From Oxytricha trifallax (taxonomy: Eukaryota; Ciliophora; Spirotrichea; Sporadotrichida; Oxytrichidae): a stretch of DNA of 64,000 nt. Position 1 is the first letter of the stretch. Every line of letters begins with the position of its first letter. Of the stretch, positions 22,740-34,673 are shown piece by piece. The translations under genes were made by a program, and so were the position numbers. The notes below the pieces were generated by a model. It searched no databases. It was given only the letters and a program-made list of their open reading frames with translations, and was not told the origin of the DNA. Location: contig ARYC01002117.1 in NCBI GenBank assembly GCA_000711775.1, forward strand, positions 18,989-82,988, in the 5' to 3' direction.

Positions 22740-25700
22740 TTATTTTTAAGATTCATTCGAAATATAGCTAACTTTGTTCATTCTATCAAATATTCTCAAA
22801 ATTCAGAATTATTTTAAAAACATCTGGCATTGATTACTTCATTGAAATCATCAGTCTAACTTCAACATTCCTAAACTTCGAGCATTTAATGAAAATAATG
22901 CTAATTTCCAAAGAATTTAGAGAGGATTATCATCGTAATCCAACACCCAGATAAATTTATATATTCAAAATTTTCCGTTGACAACTAAGAAACATTTTAA
23001 CAATCGGTTTCCCCTCAACATTAATGCGAATTAAATACTGGAACTTTAAAACTAAATTTTACTATGGCAAAAAGAAAAAGCCAAATATGTATGAAACTCT
23101 TAAGAAATAGAAAATTAATGAGGGAGAAGCAATAGATATTCAAAAAGATGTTTCCAGGACATTTCCTGACATGATATACTTTCAGAAACCAAACAAGGGT
23201 TAGCAAGAATTATTGTATATTCTTAATGCAGTTGCCAAGAAAAATTCTAGTACTGGATATATTTAAGGCATGAATTTTCTAGCAGGAACTATATTGATTA
23301 ATTTGCAAAGAGGGGAAGAAACTTTCTGGATGATGATGTCTATTCTCAATATAATAAAAATTGCAAATATAGATTTTCAAAGTGGTATTTCTAGTTAATT
23401 TTTATACCTACAAGTTTGATAGCATTTTAGACTTGAAAAGTGGAGGTTTATTCCAAATATTGTGCTACTAATTAGAAGCCTTCATTTAGCATTATTTGCC
23501 TAAACTTCATGAGCATTTCAGAAAGCATAAAATACCAACTGATATCTATGCTGCTAATTGGTTCATTACTATGTTTTGTTGTGAGCTTAGTATGGACTTA
23601 GTATTTTGCATTTTAGATGCTTTCTTACTTGAAGGTATAAAAAGTTTAATCAGGGTGTCATTAGCTATTTTAAGTTGCCTGTAAGAAAGATTATTGAGAA
23701 TGGACGATGAGGAATGCATGACTTTTCTAAGTTCATCATAAAAAGACATTGAAATGGATTCTTAAACTTTACTAGCGACAGCCTTTAGTTTCAAAATAAC
23801 AAACTCTTTACTGCTAGATCTGGAACTTTTCTATAAACTGAAAACTAGAAATAAACATCCATTACACCATAAGTTGTTTAAGGCTTTTAATAAACTGTCA
23901 CTTCAAGATGAAGACATTAGAATTGTAGAATACTGGTTATCATCTGCGAAGCATTTATTTGAACCTCATCCATTCTATAATGAAAAATTTTACTCTCTAA
24001 ATTTATCATTAATTACCTTATAGTTGCTTACTAGAAAACAAGAAACTAAGAAAAAGCATTATTGGATATTGTTACCTGCAACTCCAGATGATTTGAGAGA
24101 ACTCCTATTTCTTGAAAGAACTCTCAGTGCTGAAGAAATAGATGAATTTTATCATTAAAACATAAAAAACAGGAAACTTAGAGAAATTGTTGAGGAAATT
24201 TAAACTGATGAAGATTCAGAGATAGCAAATGTCAACAGCTACGCAATTGAAAAGAAAGACATTTAAAATGCTAAAATGTTACAGCCAAGCCTCAGAAAGA
24301 AGGAGACTTTACATTCTAAATATGCGCAGGCTCATAGCACTTTGTCCCATACTAAAAGGAAGCCAGGTTAATTCTTGCATTTTAGCACAGATTCAAACAA
24401 TACCATCCTTGAACTTACTCATGATTACAGTAAGGGAGGATATTCTGCAGGTGGAGGCAAAGGGAATAAGGGAAGTTAAGTTAATTAAAATAGTTCTAGT
24501 TATGCAGCTAGCAATTTCTCAAACGGTGACACAAATATAAAGATATTACTTCGATAATTTTGTTATGTAATTTTTATATTTTTACTATAAACTCATTCCT
24601 TCTAGTGACTAGAAAAACTTGCATTTAAGTTTAGTGATGAGAGGCACTGATGAAAACGACATGCTTGTCACTCCAAGAGGAAAGCTTAAAATTAATAACG
24701 ATTTAAGCACAAAAAACAAAAGGACTGTATAATAAACTCTGAGAAAGAAAGAAAACGAATCCCCATTTATTAAAATTGTGACAAATACAGCGAAGAGTAT
24801 ATTTGGTAACTTCTTTAAGACTTAAGATAAGCTGAATAAATCTTATGAGGAATTTCAGGGAGAATAAGTAAAAAATAATCTTCCAGCTTCAAGGCTAGAC
24901 AAACATAATGTGAATTTACAGCCATCTTTTGAAAATGAAGTGTTCAAAAAACAAACTAGATCAAAGTCGATACATCAATCAGTTTTAAACCCATCTAACT
25001 ATCGTGATTCTCCTGAAATCAGAGTGACAACTTAAACGTACTAATCAAATCAAAACAACTCAAAAAGCCCTTATATTTCTTTGGGCTCTTCTAACAAGAA
25101 AAATTAAAAAGATTCAAATCCTCTAGCAAACAGTGCGCAATACTCTTCTAAAACTCTTAACCAGCAGGCTTAAATTCATTCATAGAGCACCCATCACGAT
25201 AATTAAGTTATCATGACAACTATGAGAGATTAGCATAAATTGCATGTTACCACTGAGGACAACCATAACATACCAAATAATTAGCCTTTAAATTTTAACA
25301 CCACAACTCATCTCTAGCATTAACAGTAAATGGCAAGATTGGCTTAAAGTATAGGTACAGGTTAGAATACCACTATCCAAATGAACTAAGACTACTTTAT
25401 GAATGATACTAATAAAGTTATTATGGGTTTTGGACCAGGTTAGAACTCAGGATTAGGAGTAAGCATGGCTGGAGATATATCAGGAAGCCAATCATCCCCG
25501 TTGAATAATCACAAAATATCGTACAAGGTTCACAAGCATATCTCCAAAAGTTTAGAGAGAGGCACTTCAGAAATGGAAAGTATGATTGGGGGAGATGAAG
25601 ACGATGAAGAATTGGGCGAGGATTGTGAGATTGATCTCCTCAGTTCTTCAGCAGACTACGCAATTCAAACAGTTGGTGATAACATGAATCTCAAGCGACA

Positions 25701-26451
25701 TTAAGAATTTAATGGAGCTAGTAAGAGGCCTGAAATTCTGATTGCAAAGGATCTAGTGGCTGGCGAGGAAGATTAGTACATAGAAAGCCAAAACGTTTCA
25801 AACCAGGATATCTAATATCTAAGAGCAAATAATAATGTACCTCTTTTCAGCATAAACGGAAACTAACTGAGCTAAACTATAAAAGTGACAAGTACTTTCA
25901 CCATTAACTCTAATAACTAGCATCTTAACTTCAAAAAGCAACACTAGTAGAGTAACTACAACAGCAATAACCCCAGGCGAGAATCTAACATTATATAGAG
26001 AGACCTAAAAAACATAAAAATAATGAAAAGCTCTCCACCAGTAAGCCCTAAGGAAAGGCAGTAGATGGTCATTCAATCTTAAAATAGCTTGAATAAACAG
26101 CCCATAAATGCTAATAGCGGGATTGCAAATTAGAATTAATTGGCAATCAACAATATGAGTTAGGGGTTGCAATCAATTAAGAGCAATAGTGGTGCTGGCT
26201 CATACTAACAATATAATCATACTTAAAATTTTGTTAATAATACAGCAGCTATCAAAAAGAATGGGTGGTTACTGTCCCAAACTTTCGCAGTAATTATAAT
26301 AAAATTATTTAAATTACTAAAATAAATATTCGAACCAAAGATTAAGACAAAAATAATAAACTAAATATTTAACTATTTCTATACCTATGCGTATAATATT
26401 ACCTGTATAGTGATTCTTAAAAAAAGACAATGTTTAGCAAAAGATTCTTGA
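22736..26451 (+). CDS. TBC-domain Rab GTPase-activating protein
   Basis: The TBC core is clear: GFPSTLMRIKYWNFK (entry helix), DIQKDVSRTFPDMIYF (the IxxDxxRTFP arginine-finger motif) and STGYIQGMNFLAG (YxQGM glutamine-finger motif), then ETFWMMMSIL, LEAFIQHYLPKLHEHF, ANWFITMFCCELSMDLVFCI and FLLEGIKSLIRVSLAIL. Both catalytic fingers are present, so activity on a Rab is expected. Upstream, SLTSTFLNFEHLMKIMLISK could be an F-box-like helix pair (weak). The tail is long, Asn/Ser-rich, with an acidic stretch (GGDEDDEELGEDCEIDLLSS), and ends at TGA 26449-26451. Two short IESs (22942, 23348) are needed for the frame. It lies inside the kinase-spanning interval. Confidence 0.85.
22942..22998 (+). 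other. 57-bp IES carrying TGA just before the TBC domain, pointer AACA
   Basis: AACA at 22942-22945 and 22999-23002. The unprocessed frame has TGA near 22979. Deleting 57 bp joins EDYHRNP to TIGFPSTLMRIKYW, which fits the start of a TBC domain. Confidence 0.65.
23348..23396 (+). other. 49-bp IES inside the TBC domain, pointer AAT
   Basis: AAT at 23348-23350 and 23397-23399. Excision shifts the frame so that FWMMMSILN continues as FYTYKFDSILDLKSGG. Reading straight through meets TGA within 70 bp. Confidence 0.65.
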
Positions 26452-27045
26452 AAATTTTTTAATTTAAGATAAATAAGAATGCTTTGCAATAATTTTAATT
26501 TGTTATTATAAAATTAAAAACAGAAATTCCCTTATAAAAATTAAGAGTGTATATTTAAATTGGTTTTATGTATCATTCAAATAATGGTAAAATATTAAAA
26601 TGCATTTTCGTCAACATTAAATATATAAAAATCTGTATCAATACTTTTAATAACATAGCTTGGAAAAGTTAAATATTTTATGTAGTAAGTAAGGCGACCC
26701 AAAAGAAATGAAAAACTTCTTTTTATATCATACATAAACTTTAATTTGTAATATTTTCTCAATTATCTGTATTCAACAAACAAAAGGAATATTAATAAAC
26801 CTCGTATTTTACTTGTGAATTAAGTTCTTGGTGGTTTAAATCAACTAATAAAATATAATAGTTTTTTATATTAATTTTGCTTTAAATAAATTAAAATAAA
26901 CCCTATCAAATTAAATATATAATAGATTGTATTATATTTACAATTGTATTAAAAATTAATAAATATAAAATTTTTATTTTGCTACTAAATTGTTTTATTA
27001 ATTCCATTTCTTTAAATTTGAATAAAGTGGCTATTTTTTTAATAG
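26452..27045. other. AT-rich spacer between TBC gene and kinase N-terminal segment
   Basis: Strongly AT-rich, with no coding-like frame on either strand. In particular no kinase C-lobe follows the DFG motif here, which supports the split-gene reading. Confidence 0.65.
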
Positions 27046-27058
27046 TAAATCCAAAATC
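27046..27058 (-). repeat. 13-bp pointer, right copy
   Basis: Exact match to 6486-6498. The flanks differ immediately on both sides. It marks the end of the kinase N-terminal segment. Confidence 0.85.
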
Positions 27059-30000
27059 GATAATCTTGATTAAGAAAGGTCTGTCATCTTCAGGGTTTTA
27101 GGAATTATTCTCTACCAATAGTATATTGTCAAGTTTCAAATCTCTGTGAGCGATTCCCTTAGAGTGCATGAATTTGACACCAGTAAGCAGCTATTTAATA
27201 ATTTACTTCACATCTTCCTCCGGAATAAATCTCCCAGCATAGTTTTTTTCCTTCACATATTCGTACAAGCTTTTACCTTCAACGTGTTCCATGACCAAAT
27301 TGAGGGTTTTCTTGGTATCAATTGACTCATAAAGTCTGACTATATTTGGATGCTCGAGTCTTCTGAGCAGCTAAATTTCTCTTGATACTGACCGCTTTCT
27401 AGAAGCGTTGGATAGAATTTTCTCCTTATCGTAAATTTTCATAGCTATTCTATCGTTTGTCTTTTTATTAAAAGCTGTATGCACAACTGCATAAGCTCCC
27501 TCCCCTAATTTCTTACCCAAAGTATAATCGTTAATGTTTGTCGATTTTGATCTGGAATGGGGATTATGCAGAGATTCTCTTAATTCTATAGAAGACGAAT
27601 TTTTATTTTAATCTCTGTCAAAATCTTTATTTAGCAATTAGTTCTCATTTTTAACTTCATCTTCATCATCGTGTATGTTTACATACAATTTTGTTGGGCA
27701 GTATGGCTCTGGAGACTTTATTTGTTTTTAGAGAGAAAAATTATTATTTAAGTCTTTTCTAGCAGTTTGGCTACCTTTTCTCTAAACTGATGAAAAACTT
27801 TATATCAAATTTTTCATGGTATTCGCATTTGTATATCCATGGCTTGGTTTTTAATTTTTAACAGTATCCATACCCAAAATCTTCCTCATTTAATTTGCTG
27901 CATCAATTTTAATCTGATTTTCTGGTTGCTTAGAGGCTGTCTAGAGCTTAGAGTTGAAGCTTTACTTGTATTAAGGGGAAGTCAACTGTGTTTGCGGAGA
28001 TGTAACTGGCCTTGCAGACAGTATTAAATTCTTAGTAAGATTATTTCTTATTTTTCTGGGTTTATAGCCTCTTAAAGACTTATTAGAAGGCACCAATTAC
28101 TTTTCTTAATTCAATACAATCAAGGGTTTTGATTCAGTTTGGTATTGATTCTTTTGCAAATGAAATTAATTTAATTTTGAATTAATAACAATTAAATGAC
28201 TATCAGTAGGTACATTTTAAGTTATACCTTGGAATTTATGCTTTGGTTTCTCCCCAGATCCCTTGACTGATTCATTAACTTTCTAGTGATGATTCTTGAT
28301 GACTTCTTAGAGTACTACCAACTTATTTTTTATGCGATCATTTACTTCTTGAGATAAAGTTCTCAGCTTCTTATCAATTATGCTGGTTGTTGATAAAACC
28401 TATTTCCTAAATATTATGAAGTATAAGATGAAATGACATGATAAATTAAAATTAAATAATTAGAACTCTTGATTAACATATTATTATTTAAAATAAAAAA
28501 CCAAAAAAGTACATAATAAATTAGGAGTAATATTAATATAACAATACTAACAAAAAGTAGGTGTCATTTTGATTAAAGGCATCATTTCTTGAATTAAAAG
28601 TAAAACTTATTTTAAAAACTAATACAATTGTGATGATTTTTTTATAAATTTATTTCCTCTTATTAATTTTTAATTTCAATTATGGGCATTTATACATTTG
28701 TTAAGTCTAATATCGATTGGTTAGATTTAATTTGCTTAAATATTTGATGAGCTATATCCAGTAGCACTTTAACGGCCTGAGGTTGTAATGTTAAAGAGAT
28801 TGTTGGATCTTGGAGTCAACTGCATGTTCAATTAATATCAATCTATAATTAATCATGGTTAAGTAAAAATGAGATTATAAATAATTTTCAATCCATTTTA
28901 TGTGAATGGCTAATTGTGATAAGTTTGAGCTTAGTAAGTTTAGTTATTTCCACAACCAAATAAGAATCCAGAGTCTTAGTTAAACCCAGATCCTGGCCCG
29001 CCTTCAGCGAATGAATACTTTTGATTTCCTTTTGTATTATAATTACTCTAAGTGTTAAGGTAAGTGTGCGAGCTACTTGCCATGTTTTAAATCTTCTCTG
29101 AGCTTTTATTATGAGACATCTGTCTTACATGACTGATTTATTAAGAATTAGTTGTGTTTTTGGAGTTACTGTTCAAGTAGTGCTTGAAATAAGATTTAAA
29201 CTTGTCCTTTCGATTCTTGGAAGTTGCTTAGTTTTGCATGGTCTTAGGATTTGAAGTTGTGGTGGCGCTTGTAATTGTGCTGGATCTCACATGAGGGTGC
29301 TGCTAGTTAGTTAAGATTGATTCTCTATGGAAAGATTTTATCATGCTTGATTGAAATTTATTCAAGCTTTGGTTACTATTAGCGCTTTCGTTTCATAATA
29401 AATAATTAAAAGTATGAAAACTATATAGAATATTTGAGTTTCTCTTTCTTTGCTAATATGCAACGTTGTTATTTGAGGTTATAGTAGTATTAGTTTCCTA
29501 TCTATCAGCTGCAAAAGATGAAAAGTTATTTACTTTAGTATTTGATGAGGGTCTTGCCGTAATTGATCCAAGTTGAGCCTTAAACTTAATTTAAGAAGCT
29601 GAGGAGTTTAAACTGTACTTTTATTATTGAAGTTTCTCTTTGTTCTATGCATGTGTGAAGGATTAAAGATTTTAATTTTATTTGTAATATCTCTGATTGG
29701 GAGACTTAGTTTTAAGTTGATAAGTTGCAACTTTGGGTGATAAAGTTTACTTTAGTAGTTTTTAGATTTGAGAAGTAGTTGATTCCTTTGCACCAGAGTT
29801 GTTCGTTTAGAGTACTCGTTGTATCGATGTTATTCTAGGAGTTTTAGATGGGGACTTACTTGGAGAAAGTTTGTCATCTCTTGACAAGAGAAGGAGATTT
29901 TCCTTTTCATTGTAATGAGAAGGACTTGGCATAGTCATTAATTAGATCAGAGTATTTTCTGCACCTAGTACTTTTGGCTCTAATTTATGAGCTTTGCTAT

Positions 30001-30466
30001 ATTTACTCTTGGCAGAACTTTTGTTCAAGCTGCTTTAATTATGCTGATATTTATTGCCTAGCGAGATACTACCTTGACCCATCCCTAAACTTGATCCAAT
30101 GTTCATTCCCAAAAAGGATTACCCAACAGTTTGATTGAAAGACATGGAAGTGTTAATCAGAGATTATCTGACCGGCTATCTCATATAAATCGAAGCTTTC
30201 TTTACAGATCCATGAATACCAACGCTATTCGCATTTTTTATGCTTTAATAATTTTTAGAAGAGCTTTTTGCTTTCTAGCCTGATAAGTTTGAATACCTGG
30301 AAGTTAAAGTTCCACTCGTGGTCACTGCAATATTTGATTCCAAAAGATTATAATGATGATCTTATCCACCCGAAATTGTATTTTAATTCGCATTTATGCT
30401 TTATTCTGTGGGCTTACTTTGCGTGGTTAAGTACGCTTTGTAGCCACTCATTCGTTTTGCTGTCAT
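27046..30466 (-). CDS. Ser/Thr protein kinase, N-terminal extension and N-lobe (5' segment of a split gene)
   Basis: Starts MTAKRMSGYKAYLTTQSKP at 30466. About 2.8 kb encodes a Ser/Asn/Gln/Lys-rich disordered extension, with AT-rich breaks near 28410-28680 and 29400-29460. The kinase N-lobe follows: INDYTLGKKLGEGAYAVVH (glycine loop), DRIAMKIYDKEKI (ATP-binding Lys), REIQLLRRLEHPNIVRLYES (helix C Glu), the hinge LVMEHVEGKSLYEYV, the catalytic loop GIAHRDLKLDNILL, and IKIIDFGF. Homology ends abruptly at the DFG codons at 27046, and AT-rich DNA follows. The missing C-lobe begins at identical codons at 6498, 20.5 kb away on the same strand. Joined at the 13-bp repeat, all kinase subdomains are present and in frame. 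Confidence 0.88.
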
Positions 30467-30988
30467 TAGTAGAGATTTAAATATTACAATACACTTATTA
30501 GGAATTTTCCTTATTTAAACTCTTAAAAGCTTATAAAATTTATAATAAATTAGAGTTACTCAAATTTGAAATGTAATAGTGATCTATTTTGATGTTGTTT
30601 ATTATTAGATATTTAAGAGAGTATTGCTGTTGCTTCTTTTATCTTTTAGTAATTGCAAAATTACTTATTTTTATGCCCTAATTATATAATTTCAATATTT
30701 TTACTTTAAAATTATGGAGTTGTTATAAAATACATATTTTTTAAAGTTATCATAGAATTTTGAAACACCCATAAATTTTAACGACTATAAATTGTTTTAT
30801 TAGTACAAATTTAATCAATAGTAAAAGCAAAGAAATAAATTTATCATAAGACACTCATTGTTTTTAATTTCTCTAGTAAATCCTATATAAAAATATTAAT
30901 TCATTTTATAATTCTCTTACTTTGTTTTCATAGATAAATCTCTAATTAGTGTTTTAATATATATAATTTTTATATAAATTACAAAAAT
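30467..30988. other. AT-rich intergenic region
   Basis: Lies 5' of the kinase N-terminal segment and 3' of a small minus-strand gene. No coding or RNA feature was recognised. The kinase promoter is presumably here. Confidence 0.5.
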
Positions 30989-31318
30989 TCATATAGTATA
31001 TTATAGTATATAGTTAGATGTGTTCTCAAAAGACTTATGTCCTCCAAAAGCAATCTAAATATCTGAATAAGCGATATTTATTTAATTTTTTAATCTCTCA
31101 CCAAGTGTCCTTAAAGAATCAATTTCATTGCTTTACTCATATGCCTAAAAAAATAGAATATTTCAATATTTTACCACAAATAATACCAATAATTTAAAAA
31201 TTTAGAAATATATTAAAAAACTTACTTTAAACTTATCAATAGACCTGAATATGTTCCTCATAAGATGGTTTATCTCATACACCAATTCGCATTGCTATAG
31301 TAACTATTCAAGCGCCAT
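30989..31318 (-). CDS. Small helical protein, function unknown
   Basis: Starts MALEQLLQQCELVYEINHLM at 31318. A GTAAG...AG intron follows FRSIDKFK (about 31150-31225), and the second exon AYEQSNEIDSLRTLGERLKN continues to IAFGGHKSF and TGA at 30991-30989, for about 80-90 residues. Entirely amphipathic helix with no transmembrane segment. The size and shape recall small subunits of coiled-coil complexes (Mediator, BLOC or kinetochore type), but no family can be named. It is downstream of the 31503 gene on the same strand. Confidence 0.6.
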
Positions 31319-31502
31319 ATTTTCATTTTATATATTGTTTTAGATGTGCTTTTTAACAAAAGCTTAAGCTATTGATTTGGAATAGTCTGGGGTTAGAAGT
31401 CTGGAAAATAAAAATCTCAAAGTGCTCAAAGATTTCTAGAAGAGTTAAATTATATTGATTTTCAAATGACTCTTATAAGGAAGTTAATTCATTTATGATT
31501 TA

Positions 31503-33075
31503 TCAAGAAATAAATTTAAGTTGCTTAAACATAGGTTTATCCTGATTTTTTAGTTAAGATTTATAGTACTTTACTTCAGTTTCACTCAATAAGCTCTCTC
31601 CCTCTCTAAATTTTTGCTATAAAATTTCTTGAACCCCCATCCCACTCTATAGTTCTTAATAAATTCCACTGTTATACCAATCAAATTCCAAGATTTTCTT
31701 TATAATCTAGCTGCTTGTGTAGGGCTATTAATCATTTGAATTCTTTGTTTTCAATTTCTGATTAGAATTTTATAGCAGTTTATTTCTGCTGCTTGTCAAG
31801 ACAGTTGAAAAGTTTCTGCCCCTGAGATCGTTGAAGCTTAACCGTTGCGAATATTTTGTAAGTTCTTTTAATTTGAAAGGGGCCGGTTTTAAGATTTGGG
31901 CTTTGAGAATGATTGAAGGTTTGTTAGATAATTATGCCAGACTCTTTGCAAAAATAGGTCTAAATTAGAATTACTATAAAAGCATATTTTAACCCTCTGA
32001 AATCGATAAAAAAATTAACACACTCTGAAATGAACTATTTAACTGTGATTTTTAATCAAGCTTCAATAAATTTTATTTCCTAAACGTGTTATTTAAATTC
32101 TTCTAGAGGAGCTCAGCCTAAGATTTCTATCTAGCTTCTAATTTCTCTATTTATATCTATTTAAAATCTACTGTTTAAAATGGCAGCTTCGATATCTTCG
32201 GCTGTGACAAACTTTAGTTATTTCTCTTTAATTTCTTAACTTTTAACTTCCCCTTTTTATTTCTTTTTCCAGTGAAATTCTCTGCAGTATTAAACATTGT
32301 GTCTTTAATTGGCTCGAAATCATGTTCATAATCTTTCTCTTAACTATACAATCTTTCCAATGAGTCAATTTAAGGCTGGTTTCTTTTTGATTTATAGAAT
32401 TTATTCTTTTATGTACTAGTGTTGTGAGTAGATGTTATTTTTATTTCTTGGAGAGGTTTGGACTCAAACAAAATTAATTGAGGGTTGAAATATTGGGCTT
32501 GATGTTCTGATTTATGATTCATGTTAGCTTGGTTTCTTGAGGTAAAATAATTCAGCTAACTGTTATTAAAAAAAGTAATAGATATTGTCAGAATAATTTA
32601 ATAATCTATACACTCAAACACAGAAAGAATTATAAAATTTAAGTGAGCTAATTTGAGAATCTTTTAATTAGTTTTTTAAAATTAAAATTTATTCTTAATA
32701 ATTTGAATATAATTCTTGATGTTATTTCTGTAATTAAATACTTCATCATCTTATATATTCATAGAATTCCTGTCAATCGGTTTTAACTGCTTAACTTATT
32801 TTTTCCTCAATCTTTTCAATGATTGCTCCTGTGATGTGCTTTCATTAATAGCTGAATTATCCATTGTGGTTTGATTCCTTACATGCCTGTTTGTTTTAGA
32901 GTTGAAACCTAGAAGCTTTATTTTCTTTTTTAGGTCATCAAATGTGCTATTTAGGTTTACTTTTTTAGGTTCGATTTTATTTCTTTTGTTCTATTTTTTT
33001 ATTTTTAATTTTTTGATTGGTTATAAGTGTTGATTTAGTGACTCTTACTTCTAATGTGAAATAAGTAATTTAATT
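31503..33075 (-). CDS. Lys/Gln/Asn-rich hypothetical protein
   Basis: Two coding blocks on the minus strand appear to belong together. The first (about 33075-32640) includes PIKKLKIKKQNKRNKIEPKK, STFDDLKKKIKLLGFNSKTN and SLKRLRKKQVKQLKPIDRNS. The second runs from about 32560 (MNHKSEHQAQYFNPQ at 32522) without a TGA to 31505-31503, with LYSQEKDYEHDFEPIKDTMF and SGMGVQEILQQKFREGESLL. Between them is an AT-rich intron-like segment ending in AG. A start codon for the first block was not identified. After the TGA a further coding-like stretch (INELTSLQESFENQYN) may be downstream of an unresolved IES. Basic, probably coiled-coil; no domain recognised. Confidence 0.55.
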
Positions 33076-33574
33076 GATTAAAAATAAAAATAAAAAAAAT
33101 AATAGAGTAACCAATTTTATTGACAAAAAATTATTTTATCAATCTTGTGAGAATATAATCATTGTCCATTTTAAAATTGCTAATATATTAAAACTACAAT
33201 TAGAATGTTGTAATTTCAATAAATATATTCAGATTGTTGTTTAAAATAGGGTTCTTTGAATTTTTTTAAAAAAATATACAATCAGACCGAATGAGTCTAC
33301 TTTATTTATAATACTTTGATTTAGATATTCATATAATTTCAAAGTTAAAATATGTAAATATGTGAATATCTTAATACTCTAATGACTAAATAAAGTTATT
33401 CTGGGCCCAAGATAAATATAAGTTTAACGATTCATATTTTTCTCATAAAAATTTGATGCTCCTTTTTAGACAACTAATTGAAAGATGAAACAATAGGTAA
33501 AAACTATATATTGTAATCAAAATTAAAGCCCATAACTATATTAGTAATCTTTCCCCTTTAATAATTTTATTTTA

Positions 33575-34427
33575 TCAATACTAATCTTCTTCGACTTTTT
33601 ATTCAAGAATAATGCTTGACATAATTTGATTCAAATCCAGCTCATTTATCTAATTCTATCTCCTATACTCGTTAAAATTATTACTATTGTTATCTTCACG
33701 TTAATATTGTCTCTTATTAATTTTATCAATATAATTGTTATTAATATTGTTTTTGCTGTTATTATGCAAATCAGTAAAGCTAAATTCAAAGTAATTTTGC
33801 TTTGAATTCTTAGGTAGTTTTAGATTATTTTTATTAGAAATTTATTGTTAAATGAAATTTGTGGTTGTAGAATTAATTTTTAAGTTTTCTGTTGTTTATT
33901 TCAAAGTTTGTAAATTTCTAGTTTTTCCAGAAAATAATTGAGAATTTTCTTATTGATTGTTTTAGTTGTAGTTTTTCACAGTTTAAAGCATAGGTATGTT
34001 TATAATTTATCTATTATTTATAATAGATAAATTAAGAATGAAAATAGGTAGATGCTATGGCAGATTATTTGTCTAATTTATTTTGAAATCTTAATAATTT
34101 TAATTTAAATCAATCTTTCTTTCTCTCTTTGTACTCTTCCACTTTTATTCCCATCTAATTTTTTCATAATGAATTCCTGTGTATAATCAAAACTGAAATT
34201 ATTGTTATTTTTGACATAAAACTCGCTTTTTATTTAGGATTCATTATTCTTTCTGCTTTTGCTTCTATACTTTGTTTAATAATTTGTAGTGGTTAAAGAA
34301 TCATAGATGATATTATTATTTTATGGATTATTTATGAAACTATTTGTGGATATTGGGTTTATAGTTGAGAAGTTTTGATTCTTTTGATGGGAAATTGATT
34401 AAAATTTCGGTTATACTTTCCTGACAT
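33575..34427 (-). CDS. Asn-rich hypothetical protein
   Basis: A possible start is MSGKYNRNFNQFPIKRIKTS at 34427, but the best downstream frame (NNIIYDSLTTTNYQTKYRSK, FSFDYTQEFIMKKLDGNKSG) is shifted against it, so an IES near the 5' end is likely. After an AT-rich break (about 34000-34060) the frame continues with FSGKTRNLQTLKQTTENLKI, FEFSFTDLHNNS and QIMSSIILEQKVEEDQY, then TGA at 33577-33575. No domain is recognisable. Composition and Gln use of TAA/TAG match its neighbours. The exact structure is uncertain. Confidence 0.45.
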
Positions 34428-34673
34428 GTTCATAAAAATAATTAGATAGATTTAAATTTATTTTTAAAATAAGAAATATATAGAGGGAAATGATTAAATA
34501 AAAAATTTGAAAGAGATATTTTTTTTAAAAATATATTGTTTGTTCATCCATTTTTATAATTATAAAAAGACAGTAAAAATTAATTCATTAAAACTAATTT
34601 TATTAATACATCTCGATTATTATGATTACAATTATTATTATTAAAAATGAAGAAATAAAACATAGAGAAAACA

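Noticed and set aside
5718..30466. Two unrelated kinase genes that merely share the conserved DFG motif
   Set aside because: Each piece lacks exactly what the other has, both end within the same 13 identical bases including silent positions, and no C-lobe follows 27046 nor N-lobe precedes 6498. The single split gene is the simpler reading, though not proven.
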